From contig JAALGH010000014.1 of NCBI GenBank assembly GCA_011800155.1, forward strand, positions 1 through 62,019: DNA of 62,019 bases, written 5' to 3'. Numbering within the stretch: the first letter of the stretch is position 1; each line of letters begins with the position of its first letter. Under the pieces are notes generated by a model, which saw nothing but the letters and a program-made list of their open reading frames with translations, ran no database searches and was not told where the DNA came from. Position numbers and translations under genes: made by a program. Shown in pieces: positions 23,216 through 33,369 of this stretch. Source of the stretch: Flammulina velutipes. Taxonomy: Eukaryota > Basidiomycota > Agaricomycetes > Agaricales > Physalacriaceae.

Positions 23216-24537
23216 TGTCACACTCGACTATTTTATCAAGTGTAACTAGGGTAAAATTGCTGTCAAACTTCACTTTCATTTAAGATACCAGAATATAAAT
23301 ATTACGCCTATCGGTATGACATCATACTTAGAGTTAATAAGCAATGATGTCATGGTCGGAGCCTTAATAAGCAACGAAGTCATGTTCGGAGTCTTAATGA
23401 GCAACGATGTCATGGTCGGAGCAGCCACAATAAGCACCAACTCACGTGAGTCAGCACAGAAGAGGATCAATAAGCAAATGAAGTGCCGAGAATAAGATTT
23501 ATAAGCCTCAAAGGGCGAAAGTCTGACGAATCTCCCCTCTACGCACTTGGCGATGACAGAGTTATTACCAATCTCAACGCTTATTGATCACAAAAGAACC
23601 ATCTAGACTCATATTTCCTTATTAGGAAGTACCCTAAAATTAGTATATAAGGACCTGATTTTTCTGTTAATAAAACATCCACTTTTTCCCCCTTCAAAGC
23701 GAGTGAGATCAAGACGCACCAAGAGTATTAAGTAAGCATCCGAAAGCACTAACGAACATCTTTTTAGAAGTAACGAACATCACATAAGCAACACAAAGGA
23801 ACTAGACCTTTGTTACGTAACCTAGTAAACGTAGTAGTACCAAGTACTTTACGAACCTAGAATAGCTAAAGTACCGAGTACTTTACGCACATCGAATAAC
23901 GATCAGTTAGCATTTCCGGTTAATAATACCGAGACAGGACTATCGTAAGACCACTCCAGGTGGAATATCAAAGGCCGAGACCTTAAGACTAAAACGCTCC
24001 AGGCGTACGAAAGAAGAATCATACACAAAGGAACCAGACCTTTGCAAAGACATAACAAACATCGCATAAGACACAGAGGAACTAGACCTTTGTCACGTAA
24101 CCTAGTAAACGTAGTAGTACCAAGTACATTACGAACCTAGAATAGCTAAAGTACCGAGTACTTTACGCACATCAAATAATGATCAGTTAGCATTTCCGGT
24201 TAATAATACCGAGACAGGACTATCGTAAGACCACTCCAGGTGGAATAATAAGGCCGAGACCTTAAGGAACAACACTCCAGGTTTAAGAATACTGAATCAC
24301 TTCAGGCGAACTAACAACAATATCAAAGATCAAGTACGTAATCAACTTCTAAGTATACTAACATCCTAAGCAGAAAGCAATACCTTGTCAAACGGACAAG
24401 AAGATATTCCAAAAGAATAACGAGAGACTAGTGTATTAGACAGTATTTTCCTGAACACACAGACTAGTCCGTTCCACATACTAGGTTCCGACGAAATCTG
24501 TACTAGGAGATTTACTTTTAAATTTTCTAGTGTGACA
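23216..24537 (+). repeat. 3' LTR of element R
   Basis: 1322 bp from TG at 23216 to CA at 24536-24537. It differs visibly from the 5' LTR only by lacking one 30-bp unit (three units at 23334-23423). The bases before it (about 23160-23215) show no purine tract, unlike the other LTR elements here. Confidence 0.9.
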
Positions 24538-25608
24538 GCGGTCCCCACTCATGTCGAGGGTGTTATCAAGGATGCGATCGAACAACTTTCTGGACCGATT
24601 ATGGCCATCGTTCGTTCGTCTAACACGCCGGGTATCGCTCTGGAAGCCCGCGTGGACTCTCTCGATCGCTTCTTTCCCAAGTTATTGGTGAGTGCCTTTA
24701 TTCTTCTATGTTTGTGCGTGTCTAACCCAAGTTAGGTTGTTAACCTATCTTTGGCTAATCGCACGACCGCTACCGCTACGGCTGAAATCCATTCATTCTT
24801 TCATAACGTTCGCAACTGGCTAGCTTGCTACCTGCTGGAGTTGGGGGTTAATCCTCAACTCCCGCGGATTAATCTTGCTGGCGTGTTCACGCCTCTTACG
24901 GCTGTCACTAGTTGACACACCAACTTCATAGCGCCTAAGTTGCCCGACTTTCACCCTTTGCACTTCAACCAGCGGTCCTTTAACTCGAAGGGAAAAGGAC
25001 CCGCTAAGGAGGCAGCTCCAAAAGTTGACATTCCTAAGGATCCTCCTAAGAGCAAGCCCGCTGCTAAGAAGGTACACTATTGTTTCCTTACTGTGTTTCT
25101 GGTTTCTAAGTCATTTTCCAGGGTGGAAAGACGGTTAAGTCGCCAGCGGTGATCGATGAGAAGTTGGAGGCCGTTGGGGAAGCGGCTATGCCTCCTCCTG
25201 AGGACTGTGGTACGTTCCCCTTCTCCAACTTTCACAATCTGTGTTTTTAAACCGACGCCTTCTCTTTCGCTAAGATATGGACGACGGTCTGTGGGCTGAT
25301 TTTTCTACTTTGGGTGCTGACTTGTTCATAGTCGCCTCCCTCGGACTCGAAGCGCACGGTATTTTACCTTCCCTACGTGTTCGTCCCAGGTATGCTGACT
25401 TCTTCCCGGGAATACCAGAAGGCCTTAGACATTCTGGGTTCTTCCGTGAACTTCGTCGAACCTGCTCCCGCTGCTCATAAGCGCAAGGCTACTGCCGAGA
25501 ACTCTAGTCGTCCCCGGAAGAGTCCTAAGCCTTCGTCTTTCCATATTGACCAGGCTTTCCTGGACCAGCTTGCTGGAGGTAAGCCTGTTGTCTTAGTTTT
25601 CGATGTAC

Positions 25609-25646
25609 ACCCGCTAACTTGGCGGGTCCGCTTTGTTAGCGGGTCC
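25609..25646. repeat. Double CCG-N9-CGG palindrome in a gene X intron
   Basis: Two adjacent palindromes, CCGCTAACTTGGCGG and CCGCTTTGTTAGCGG, share the middle GGGTCC-like spacer. They lie inside the intron 25579-25656 of gene X. Mirror copies are at 45136-45173. They could form a double hairpin in RNA or DNA, or two binding sites. Confidence 0.85.
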
Positions 25647-25872
25647 TATTATTCAGAGCTACGCCTCGTCGGTCATTTGCGTGCTCAAGCAGGTTAATTG
25701 CCTTGCCGAGCTCGACGAGTTTCCTCGTGAGGCTAGTGCTTCACTTTTGTCGACGGAGCAGTCCTACCGCTTGGACTTGGTTCGGATCTTGAACCATGTC
25801 CATGGCGAGATCCAGGCTTTCAATCGTACCAAGGATCTGTATGTAGGCACGGTGAAGTCCTTGTTAGACTAG

Positions 25873-26424
25873 TCTCTCCTTCGATTTGGACATTCCGCTG
25901 TAGATCCCTCAATACTCTTTCCGTGATCTGTAGTTCGTTGGGCACGTCCCTGTTGCAGCTAGTTACTATGGAATGCCTGACTGTCATGCTCTTGCCGTTG
26001 ATGGCGGATCATTTTCCCGCTGGGACCTCAGATACTGCACATCTCATTTCGGGACATAGTACATATGAACTAGACCGGCCCGGTATTAGCATCTATTTTT
26101 TTTTTCAAAGGGTCCGTCACCATATATTTGGTGTATACTAATGAAAATACATAATGATAGTATTCTGAAAAGTCAAGTACTAAATAGGGTAGACATTGAA
26201 TGTATTTAAAGGACCACATTATCTATAAGTCTATCAACAATGTCTTACTCTTGTCATTAATGGTGACTAGTGTGTAGTACAGGCTAGAATCATTCAATTT
26301 TGATAGAAATATTCACAAAGAGGGGGCCAAGGTGAGAGATATTTCAAGTTGCAGACAAGGAATAGCTCAGGTTGTTCAGCAGATCAGGCAATCCTGATTC
26401 AGACCTAGACCCAACATTGTCAAG
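25873..26424. other. AT-rich intergenic segment downstream of gene X
   Basis: No gene is seen. It contains a T-run near 26096 and AT-rich sequence up to the 3' end of the solo LTR A. It probably holds the 3' end of gene X and spacer. The mirror copy is 44358-44909. Confidence 0.5.
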
Positions 26425-26893
26425 TGTCAAGGATGGAGTCCAGCGTGAACCAAACAACTACCCAAGTCGCGATTGGACAGAGGGAGCGATGAGAAAGATA
26501 AGCAGATAGAAGTAGATTGAGTGTATGAGAAAGCCTGGCTCGATACAGTACTGGGACGTCCGAGTAGTGCAGAGACGAAGAGGACAAACTAAGGAAATAT
26601 CTAGAAAGGCCGTGCATATATAAGTAGAGAGTCCGTGGCTGCGATGAGCCATAATGGTGTGCTCATGAGTAATCCAATGATGCAATCTGATGATGTAATC
26701 CGGAGCGTGGGAGTAAAGTGGTATGTGCCTAGCAAAACACGTGACCACTTGCCAGGCACATACCACTATTCCCACGGTGTGGCTGACTGACCCGGTCCGG
26801 AGCGGCAAACACATGAAAGAGGGAGAGTGTGGCGCACCCTCGGGGAGGTCGGGGATCGTGATGGAGGAAGTAAAATAGAGGCGATTCGTGACA
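26425..26893 (-). repeat. Solo LTR A, full length (left arm)
   Basis: 469 bp, TG at 26893 and CA at the 26425 side when read on the minus strand. It is flanked by non-retroelement sequence on both sides, so it is a solo LTR. The hairpin with CACGTG seen in LTR A at 3608 is present at about 26716-26766. No target duplication is obvious. The upstream flank (26894-27241) is the same as the flank of another LTR A at 48552-48898. Confidence 0.75.
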
Positions 26894-27241
26894 GCATCAA
26901 GCTTCATGTGTTGTGATAGATTGTGCGTAAATGCATTGTCGTTTGAAGGATCGGTGAAAATGTTGAGATAGGTTATGACGGCGGCAAGGCATGAGGGAGC
27001 AACAGGTAGTGACAGTTGGGCTGGAATTTGATCAATTAGTGCCGACCAAGGAAGACTATAATAAATCACGGATGATCAATGTAGTATCGGCGGAAGACGA
27101 CACGATGGGAGCGTTTTTGGGTTCTGAAAGAAGCCGGGGAAGATCATCCGCTATGGTGTGGCTGTCGAATCCACCAGCGTATCTTTTAGTTCATGTGGGG
27201 GAAAAGGTTAACTTGAAAAGACTCACTAAGTTAACGTTCGG
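26894..27241. repeat. 347-bp segment repeated at 43541-43888 and 48552-48898
   Basis: The block next to LTR A ends at GTTAACGTTCGGT and is shared by three sites. On the minus strand it has an open stretch containing IYYSLPWSALIDQIPAQL, which runs into the LTR. It may be a fragment of a host or transposon gene, and the protein is not recognised. Confidence 0.6.
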
Positions 27242-27327
27242 TGGCAATACTACTCAGCGTAGCCGTGTGGTAAGGCCTTGCCTCATTGCATTCGATGGCC
27301 GTTGCGGATCCGTTTGATATTGCGGGG

Positions 27328-28445
27328 CCCGATAGTATAGCGGGCGCGCACCTTTATAAACTCGCAACATCCTCTCAAATCCATATCCAACATGGAGCAG
27401 AATCTTGCGTTAATCCCTCCCTGGACCAACTTCAAGCTTGCTTTTCTCCCAGGCCTTTCTGACTGCTTTTCCCGTCAAGCCGTCGGTTTCTTAGAGGCTG
27501 AAGCGGGTCTAGCTGTGGCCTTGTCGATGTACCGTGCTACGTTTAGCTTTCCTATCGTAGCCACGCCTTTCAACGTCTTGGATCTTTCTTCCTTTCATAC
27601 TTCCCCGACTGAGGACTTGTCCTTGGGTGTGAGCAAGATGCTCGACGCACCCACTTTGCGCTTTATGATTCAATGTTTGGTGAGTTTTGTCTTCTGTCCC
27701 CTGTTTCCCTGGTTCTGACTTAGATATAGATTCGCTCGATGGCTATCTGGGAGATTGAAGATCCCGACCTCAAGACGGGTCAGGCCTACAACATTGCTTT
27801 GTTGTATGTCTGCTGCCTTCGTCTTGTTTCTAACTGGTTTGGGATGCGGCGGGGTTCAGTGGTACTCGATGGTCTTCACTTTGAAGACCTCATCCCCGCC
27901 CGCTTCCATCATCCCGAGCGGTATTTTGCTAAGATGATGGAAGAGGCATTGGGTGACTTCGCCGTACGTTTGGTTCACCCGCTTTCCAGTCGGAGGTCTA
28001 ATGTATCCTTGTCAGACGTCCGTTCTCCTTGGTTTTCACCTTGGGGCTGAGGACTCCTTGGGAGGTATCGTTGCCAACTACGATGTAGTGAACAACTTGC
28101 CCCTTCCTTTGGTTCAATTGTCCCCCGTCGACCAGGCGCTTGTCCTTTGGTGGCCCCGCTTCTTAGCGGTTAATCGATTCCCTCGTTTCTGCGACACTCG
28201 TCCTATCATGTACGAGCGCGTTATCACAACGGGTCTCGCTGCTCACTTGGATTTCGCTCCCGTGTTAGCCACGGATCGTGACTTCGACGAAACTACCAAT
28301 CCCATTGCTCCTTCGGCTTCTGTTCCACCTCCTCACACCATCACTTGGATGGGTAGTCCAGTCGCTGTGGAGGTGGCCCAGTCTGTCTTGACTGAACCCG
28401 CTATGGTAGCGGCCGCTCCTATTTCGGGACCCGCTATCGAAGCGG
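27328..28445. repeat. Run of CCG-N9-CGG palindromes around and in gene Y
   Basis: Sites are at 27329-27343 (promoter side), 27472-27486 and 27764-27778 (weaker, only the triplets conserved), 28156-28169 (N8), 28398-28412 and 28431-28445. The last two have the full CCGCT-N5-AGCGG core and are translated. Mirror copies exist in the right arm. Confidence 0.75.
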
Positions 28446-28549
28446 AGAGTCAAGCTCCACCTTCTATGGTCTTTGTTGGTGCCTTTAGCTTTTTCTCGAG
28501 TCATCCTTTGTTTGCTGACGACCTGGTATTGATTGCAGAAACATTTTAA
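27392..28549 (+). CDS. Gene Y, unknown protein encoded antisense in element G (left arm)
   Basis: Starts at ATG 27392, with a TATA-like TTTATAAA about 40 bp upstream. Exons are 27392-27679, 27730-27963 and 28016-28549, joined by GT-AG introns of about 50 nt, giving about 350 residues. It contains PPWTNFKLAFLPGLSDCFS, QAYNIALLYVCCLRLVSNW and LHFEDLIPARFHHPERYFAK. It then has an Ala/Pro-rich tail into which two CCGCT-N5-AGCGG palindromes fall in frame (PAMVAA and PAIEAE). I recognise no domain. It is transcribed opposite to pol and gene Z and convergent with gene Z. It is kept unchanged in both arms. Confidence 0.65.
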
Positions 28550-29217
28550 CAAGTGTGGTGAGCGTATGTGCTTTTGCGCTCCCCTCGAGTATCCTGATGA
28601 GTCCTGTGTCGAGTACTGGGGTGTTCCCGATTTTCTCTAACTTCTTTCGTGACTTGTTTGTTTCTTATTTCCAATGCCCTAGTCATAGCGGCGCTTTTGA
28701 ATAGCTATTTTGTCCTTCCATATTTCTCTAAGTTCAATTTTCCACTTAGATCCTATTTACTTCTTCGTTTGCGGGTGTCTTCCCTTGACTTATATGGTTT
28801 GACGTCCCGCTTATCTCTTATAGTTGTTACTAGTTCACTCAATGCATTTGTTGAATGAACCACTTAGAGTCCGAAGACCCGACCCGCTATCGGGTCGGGG
28901 CCAATTCCTTGTGTGGCGCAGCCTGTTTTCTTGCCTTTCTCATACTTTCTTGGATGTCCGACCATTTGGCGGCGATTCGCACTCTCAGTCTCGCTTCTAT
29001 CCAAGTTTGTACAAGCCATTTATTTGTATATATATGTTGTTCTATATAATATATTTGCCCGAAGGCCCAAGGAGAGAAGTCGACGCCGGCGCCCAACGAA
29101 AACACAGTACATATTGCAGTCCATACTCTGCCGTACTAAGTCCCAATGTAAGGTAACAAAAAACGTCCAGTAGTTGCGTTGTTTAGAGTCCTATGGAACT
29201 TGGGCCTGCCCAAGTTC
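28550..29217. other. Spacer between convergent genes Y and Z
   Basis: No gene is seen. It includes a perfect palindrome around CCCGACCCGCTATCGGGTC at about 28878-28899, an AATAAA-like signal on the minus strand near 29020, and a TATATATA run. It probably contains the polyadenylation sites of both genes. Confidence 0.5.
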
Positions 29218-29218
29218 C
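29196..29218 (-). terminator. Perfect hairpin directly after the gene Z stop (left arm)
   Basis: GGAACTTGGGC and its complement GCCCAAGTTCC, separated by two bases, overlap the TAG stop of gene Z. The mirror copy is 41564-41586. It could affect 3'-end formation or readthrough. Calling it a terminator is tentative. Confidence 0.4.
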
Positions 29219-31446
29219 TACTTCTCTTTCCCTTTGCCTTTGTCCTTTCCCTTCGACTTGTTGGGGGATCGGGCTTTACCCTTGCCTTTCGGGTCCTCTT
29301 CATCTTCATCGTCGTCGCCGTTGTCGGGCCGTCCTCGCTCCAGCTCGCGCAAGATTTCCTCCGTGTCCCCACCTTTCAGGATGATCTCAAGTGCTGCCTT
29401 GAGATTGGGGATGACCGCCTCCGAGTTGCTGACGGTCTCCTCGAGAGTCGTCAACCTTGCCCGGGCCTCGTTCAAATCTGCCTCCAGCGCCTCGAAGCGG
29501 AGCGTGTTTTCGTCTTTGTCGAGACATGGGTCCTCTGGGTCCAGCTTGCCGCACCTTTTCTTGCCTATGTGGCACTCTTCACAGCTGATGTTGGCACCCA
29601 CGAACTCGCACTCGGTCCCTCGGGTGAAGCACCGCCTACACAATATTTGCATGTCGTGTAGTGGGTCCGTCTTGGGACGCTCGGGGAGCACTGGTCGTCG
29701 ACGGAGGGCGTTGAACTTGATGGTGCGCAGCTTTCACTTGCGCTTGACGGGCACCTGGTGGTCGTCCTCCAGTCTCCTCTTGGATGACGAGGCGACGGGC
29801 GCGGACACTTGAGTCCTTCCTCGAGGTTTCGATGGGCTTGGTGTTTGCGAACCTGCCAACTCGTCGAGTTTCTTCCTTTCTGCTCGAGCCTCGGCTCGAG
29901 CCTTCCTCTGGGCGGCTAAGTCCCTCTCCTCAGCCGTGAGCTCCTTTATTTTTCAAGGTCAGTTTGCTTCGTTGGTTCCAACGAGCTCAACTCTTACCTT
30001 GGCCTTTGCTTTTCCAGGCCTCGACTTGGCCTTCTCTTTTCTCAGCTTTTCCAGCCGATGGTTCCTCGGCGACTTAGACGGTCCCGCCAAGTCGTCGCCT
30101 TCCGCTTCCTTCGTCTCCAGAGCTCCTCTTTTTGCCTTCAGTTTGGTGAGTCGTCGCCTTTTCCTCGGCGGCTCTGACTCGTCTGACTCTTCTCTTCTTT
30201 CTACAGGTGCCTGACCTTCCCATTCATCGTCGTCTCTCGAAGGTGGCGGGCCCGTGGAGACAGGCTTGAGGATTGCTGGTCCCCAAGTCTTCCTCCTCGA
30301 AGTATCCCCTTGGATTGGCTTTTCCCTTCGTCTTTTGTGGGACTTGGGTTTTTGCTGGCCCGGCCTAGCAATGTTTGAGACGGCCGGTGATGGTGGGGGA
30401 GGCGTGGGCGTAAATGTCGGAGGAGGTGGGGTTGTATGGATTTGGACGAGCGGCGGTGGTGGTGTCGTCTCCAACCAAGGTCGAGGCGAAGGCGGTGGCA
30501 CGGGGGCCGGGAACCACGGCTGTCCGAAGAGGGTCTCTAATCGGAGAGACGGCGATGGTGGAGGTGGCGTCTCCAATCGAAGAGGCAGTCGAGGTGGCGG
30601 CTGCGGAACCGGGGGAGGCATGGCCCTTGCAAAGTCAACCTCAGCGAAGGTCAAGCTATCGCTGCGGTTGGAATCCACAGGAGGTTCACCTCCCGTGGGT
30701 TCCGTCTCCTTTTCCCTTGTCCGAGGACATGGGGGTGGAGACGACTCCAGTTCGTCCACCTCTTCATCCTCTTCTTCCTCCTCATCTTCCTCCGTAAGTA
30801 GCGTGGCCACGGCCACCTGAGATCCCAGCGTCTCCTGCTGGTCCTCCCTTGGCGAATCCAAGGACGCGTTTTGCACCTTGGATCCCCTTTCCTCGAGGTC
30901 CCCCGAGTCCTCAGCGTTCGTTGGGGATGGTCGACGCGTTGCCGACGTGTCAACCAGTGTTGCCCTGCCGGACACTGCTTCCCCCAACAAGCCTGCGACT
31001 CGTGGTGCCTCGGTCTTCCGGCGCCTAGACGAGGTTCCTACCTCTTGATTCTTGCGAGTCGGGGTTGGCGGTAGGGAACGTAGCCAGGGCGGAGGAGAGT
31101 ACCTAGGTGGGGGTAGGGCTGAAGCAGGAGTTGGTGCAGCAGGTGGTGGTCGTGCTTGCCAGACCACCATTGTTCTTTCCAGAGATCCCTCGTTCGCCGG
31201 TGCTCGTGGCGGTAGCGGAGGCGGGCTAGCGGCAGGCGCCATTGAGGCGGGAGACAAAGGCGGCGACGAGACATTGGTTGCAGGTTCCGGTGTGGGCGAG
31301 GTTGGTGCGAACATAGCGTAGCGTAGCCTAGTGGTGGTTGAAGGAAAGAAATATTGAAGTTCTTTCTTTCTCACACTACCAGGGTCCGGACCAGTGTTTA
31401 ATGGATCGTCGATCATAACATCCGATTCGGAGTTACTCTTTCCCAT
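29218..31446 (-). CDS. Gene Z, Cys-cluster/coiled-coil protein of element G (left arm)
   Basis: Reverse-strand copy of the gene at 39336-41564. It starts at ATG 31446. An intron at about 29945-29997 joins two exons that stay in frame, and an in-frame TGA lies at 29734-29736. The long N-terminal part is Pro/Ser rich with an acidic EEDEEEEEDEEVDELE stretch and basic nuclear-signal-like KSHKRRREKP and PPRKRRRLTKLKAKR. After the TGA come the cysteine cluster (C-X2-C-X6-C-X8-C-X2-C-X6-C), a coiled coil and a Lys-rich tail. See the right-arm entry for the interpretation. Sense-oriented with pol, 420 bp downstream of integrase. Confidence 0.7.
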
Positions 31447-31864
31447 TTTGGGTTGCTATTGATGTCTCTCTGTTCCTTGCTCGCTTCCGACTATTTCGGT
31501 TCCCACAAGTCTCATCAACTTCCTGAGCTTAATTTTCTTTTCCTCTGGCTTGCTCTATCCATGCTTGCCCCTTTTTGCCCTTCAGCACTGTTATATCTGT
31601 CAACCTGTCTTCCGTTTTATTGGTTTTGGATGTGTTTCGTCACGTGACTGGTCACGTGCCTTCCACATGACTCGTGCCGATTTCCGATTTCCACCCGCTA
31701 TGTTGGCGGGTGTTCTGACTGCCCGCTACATAGGCGGCTGACGATAAATCTTAACAAAATTTAAAATTTTGGCCTATATAACACCTCTATATCCCCTACC
31801 AAGAAAAATAGATGGTGTCCGCACCATCTGTTCCCTACGTAGTTTTATTTACCAAGTCGAGTAC
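31447..31864 (-). promoter_or_regulatory. Spacer between integrase and gene Z with two CACGTG boxes and palindromes
   Basis: About 190-215 bp upstream of the gene Z start lie two CACGTG boxes 12 bp apart (about 31640-31660), within GTCACGTGAC and GTCACGTGCC. Nearby are two CCG-N9-CGG palindromes (31694-31708 and 31722-31738). CACGTG is a typical bHLH site. This may be the gene Z promoter. The mirror copy is 38918-39335. Confidence 0.5.
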
Positions 31865-32743
31865 TCACCCGACACTATCGCGGATCCTATGTAGCCTCTT
31901 GAAAAATACATCTCCCAGTTGTTTTGGGTCCTTTCTCGAGTAGAAAGGGATCACTCTAAACTGGGCTATCTTATCTTTCAATATCGAGCCGTCCAATTCA
32001 CACAGTACGTAGTTCCCAGCCGTGGTTTGAGAAATAACAGTGTATGGACCCATGAATCTTTCTTTGAACTTTGAATTTAATTCGTCTTCGATGCGCGTAT
32101 TGCGCACCAGTACTAGTTCACCTGTTTTGAACTTGTACTTTGGAATTCTATTCTTATGTTCTTCCATGAATCTTTCCGCTGCTCTTTTCTTGGCTTCAGT
32201 TACACATTGTTTCATTTTCTTTACGTCTTCTTTGTGCTTTATCAACTGAGTTGCTCGATACGCTATCAAGTCGGAGTGTGAAATCAATGTATCTGGAATA
32301 TCTACAAGCCAGGTGGCTTCTTCAATATCAAGTGGTAACACTGGTTCACATCCTGTTACTGCGTAAAACGGTGAATGACCCAAAGTCCTTTTAACCGTTA
32401 TCCTTTCGGCCCATAGTACATCATGTAAGAAAGTGGGCCATTCTTCTGGATGGCCTTTGCACACTTTAAACAATGAGTGTCTAATGTCACAGTGCCCTCT
32501 TTCCACTTTTCCATTGGCCTGTTTGTTGTAGGGAGTGATTAGAATCCCTTTAACACCATACTTAGCCTCGATATGGACCATTGCCTTCTTGATAGCGGGT
32601 CCGTTATCGGTGACTATCTGCTTTATACAACCCCATCTACACAATATGTCTTCGAAAATCCAATCTCCTAAGGTCTCGGCATTTTCGTTGATTAACGCTC
32701 TGGCCTCTGGCCATCCAGTCAATCCACATCGTGCTACTGTGAC
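31865..32743 (-). CDS. Element G integrase, C-terminal part (left arm)
   Basis: Reads from the MITE boundary at 32743 down to the stop at 31865. It holds the second catalytic Asp (IVTDNGPA) and the Glu (NGKVERGHCDIR). A C-terminal region follows with GPYTVISQTTAGNYVLCELDG, resembling the end of Ty3/gypsy integrases, and no chromodomain is seen. The N-terminal part is separated from it by a 610-bp MITE. Removing the MITE and one copy of its 8-bp duplication would leave the frame open across the junction. The gene is therefore interrupted, not diverged. Confidence 0.85.
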   Translation of the reverse strand, partial: VTVARCGLTGWPEARALINENAETLGDWIFEDILCRWGCIKQIVTDNGPAIKKAMVHIEAKYGVKGILITPYNKQANGKVERGHCDIRHSLFKVCKGHPEEWPTFLHDVLWAERITVKRTLGHSPFYAVTGCEPVLPLDIEEATWLVDIPDTLISHSDLIAYRATQLIKHKEDVKKMKQCVTEAKKRAAERFMEEHKNRIPKYKFKTGELVLVRNTRIEDELNSKFKERFMGPYTVISQTTAGNYVLCELDGSILKDKIAQFRVIPFYSRKDPKQLGDVFFKRLHRIRDSVG

Positions 32744-33369
32744 TGCATTATTAGGGTTTAAAAGTTAGGTCGGGTCGGGTTATAGACCCACTTTTCACTC
32801 TAACCTAACCTTAACTAGTTAGTCGAAAGTCCAGATTTGCTCTAACCTCTAACCTTAACTAGTCGTAAATTCTAACCAGTTACTGAGAGGGCAGTTATAA
32901 CCAGTCATGACCAGTTATAACTTTTTTAGGTTATAACTAGTTAGTGACTAGCTATAACTAGTTATTTTGGTCGAATATGAAGCAAAGTAAGTGTAATGTA
33001 TAAGATTAGTTGATAGAAGTAAAGTATCAGTTAGTTATTGTCTTGTATATGATCATATATTAAAGTTAATAGCTGAAAATATTTTGTAACTACTTGATCT
33101 TAACTAAATCAGATGGAAAATTATGATTTATAACTTATTTAACCAGTTTAAACTCAGTTATAGTCAGTCATAACCCCAAAAGGTTATAACCAGTCATAAC
33201 CAGTCATTTGCCAGTTAGTCACTTTTCAGGAAAAGGTCTAACTGCTAACCTTAACTAGTTACAATTTCTAACCAGTTAAAATTCTGAACAGTTAGATAGC
33301 AGTTAAGTTAGGTCGAGTTACAGATTTTAACCAGTTGGACTAACCTAACTTTTAAACCCTATGCATTAT
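32744..33369. mobile_element. 610-bp hAT-like MITE inside integrase (left arm)
   Basis: Element 32752-33361, with perfect 19-bp terminal inverted repeats TAGGGTTTAAAAGTTAGGT and an 8-bp target duplication TGCATTAT (32744-32751 and 33362-33369). Eight-base duplications and TAGGG termini are typical of the hAT superfamily. The interior is non-coding and full of AACTAGTTA/AACCAGTTA motifs. The identical copy sits at the mirrored place in the right arm, so it inserted before the inverted duplication. Confidence 0.92.

Larger units (their letters stand above)
9059..24537 (+). mobile_element. Element R: 15.5-kb LTR retroelement without pol
   Basis: Bounded by TGTCACAC at 9059 and GTGTGACA ending at 24537, with a 4-bp target duplication GCGG. 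It consists of a 1352-bp 5' LTR, a gag-protease frame with three internal stops, about 8.5 kb of unrelated cargo (gene A remnant and a hAT transposase gene), and a 1322-bp 3' LTR. No reverse transcriptase or integrase of its own is seen, and no purine tract directly precedes the 3' LTR. The LTRs look identical apart from one 30-bp unit, so insertion is recent. Movement must have used enzymes supplied by another element, or pol was lost after insertion. Confidence 0.85.
8920..25872 (+). pseudogene. Gene X, left-arm copy, split by element R
   Basis: Unknown protein of element G. The first exon starts at ATG 8920 (MAPPKTPHWTTIRPLL), is interrupted at 9058 by a 15.5-kb retroelement, and resumes at 24538 (PTHVEGVIKDAIEQL). 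Probable exons after that are to 24687, 24736-25071, 25122-25209, 25275-25361, 25390-25578 and 25657-25872. Exon 2 contains either a 31-nt GT-AG mini-intron or a stop near 24912. The central part is Lys/Pro rich (SKGKGPAKEAAPKVDIPKD) with a nuclear-signal-like segment (AAHKRKATAENSS). The last exon is helical. It has no domain I recognise. It runs antisense to the pol of element G. The right-arm copy is unsplit. Confidence 0.6.

Noticed and set aside
30254..30820. Gly/Ser-rich frame opposite gene Z
   Set aside because: It is the antisense shadow of the Pro-rich part of gene Z. It has no independent start context or introns and is identical only because the arms are identical.
32750..33362. 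TTAGGG at the MITE ends as telomere repeat
   Set aside because: Only a single TTAGGG/CCCTAA occurs at each end, and it is part of the terminal inverted repeat. There is no tandem array.
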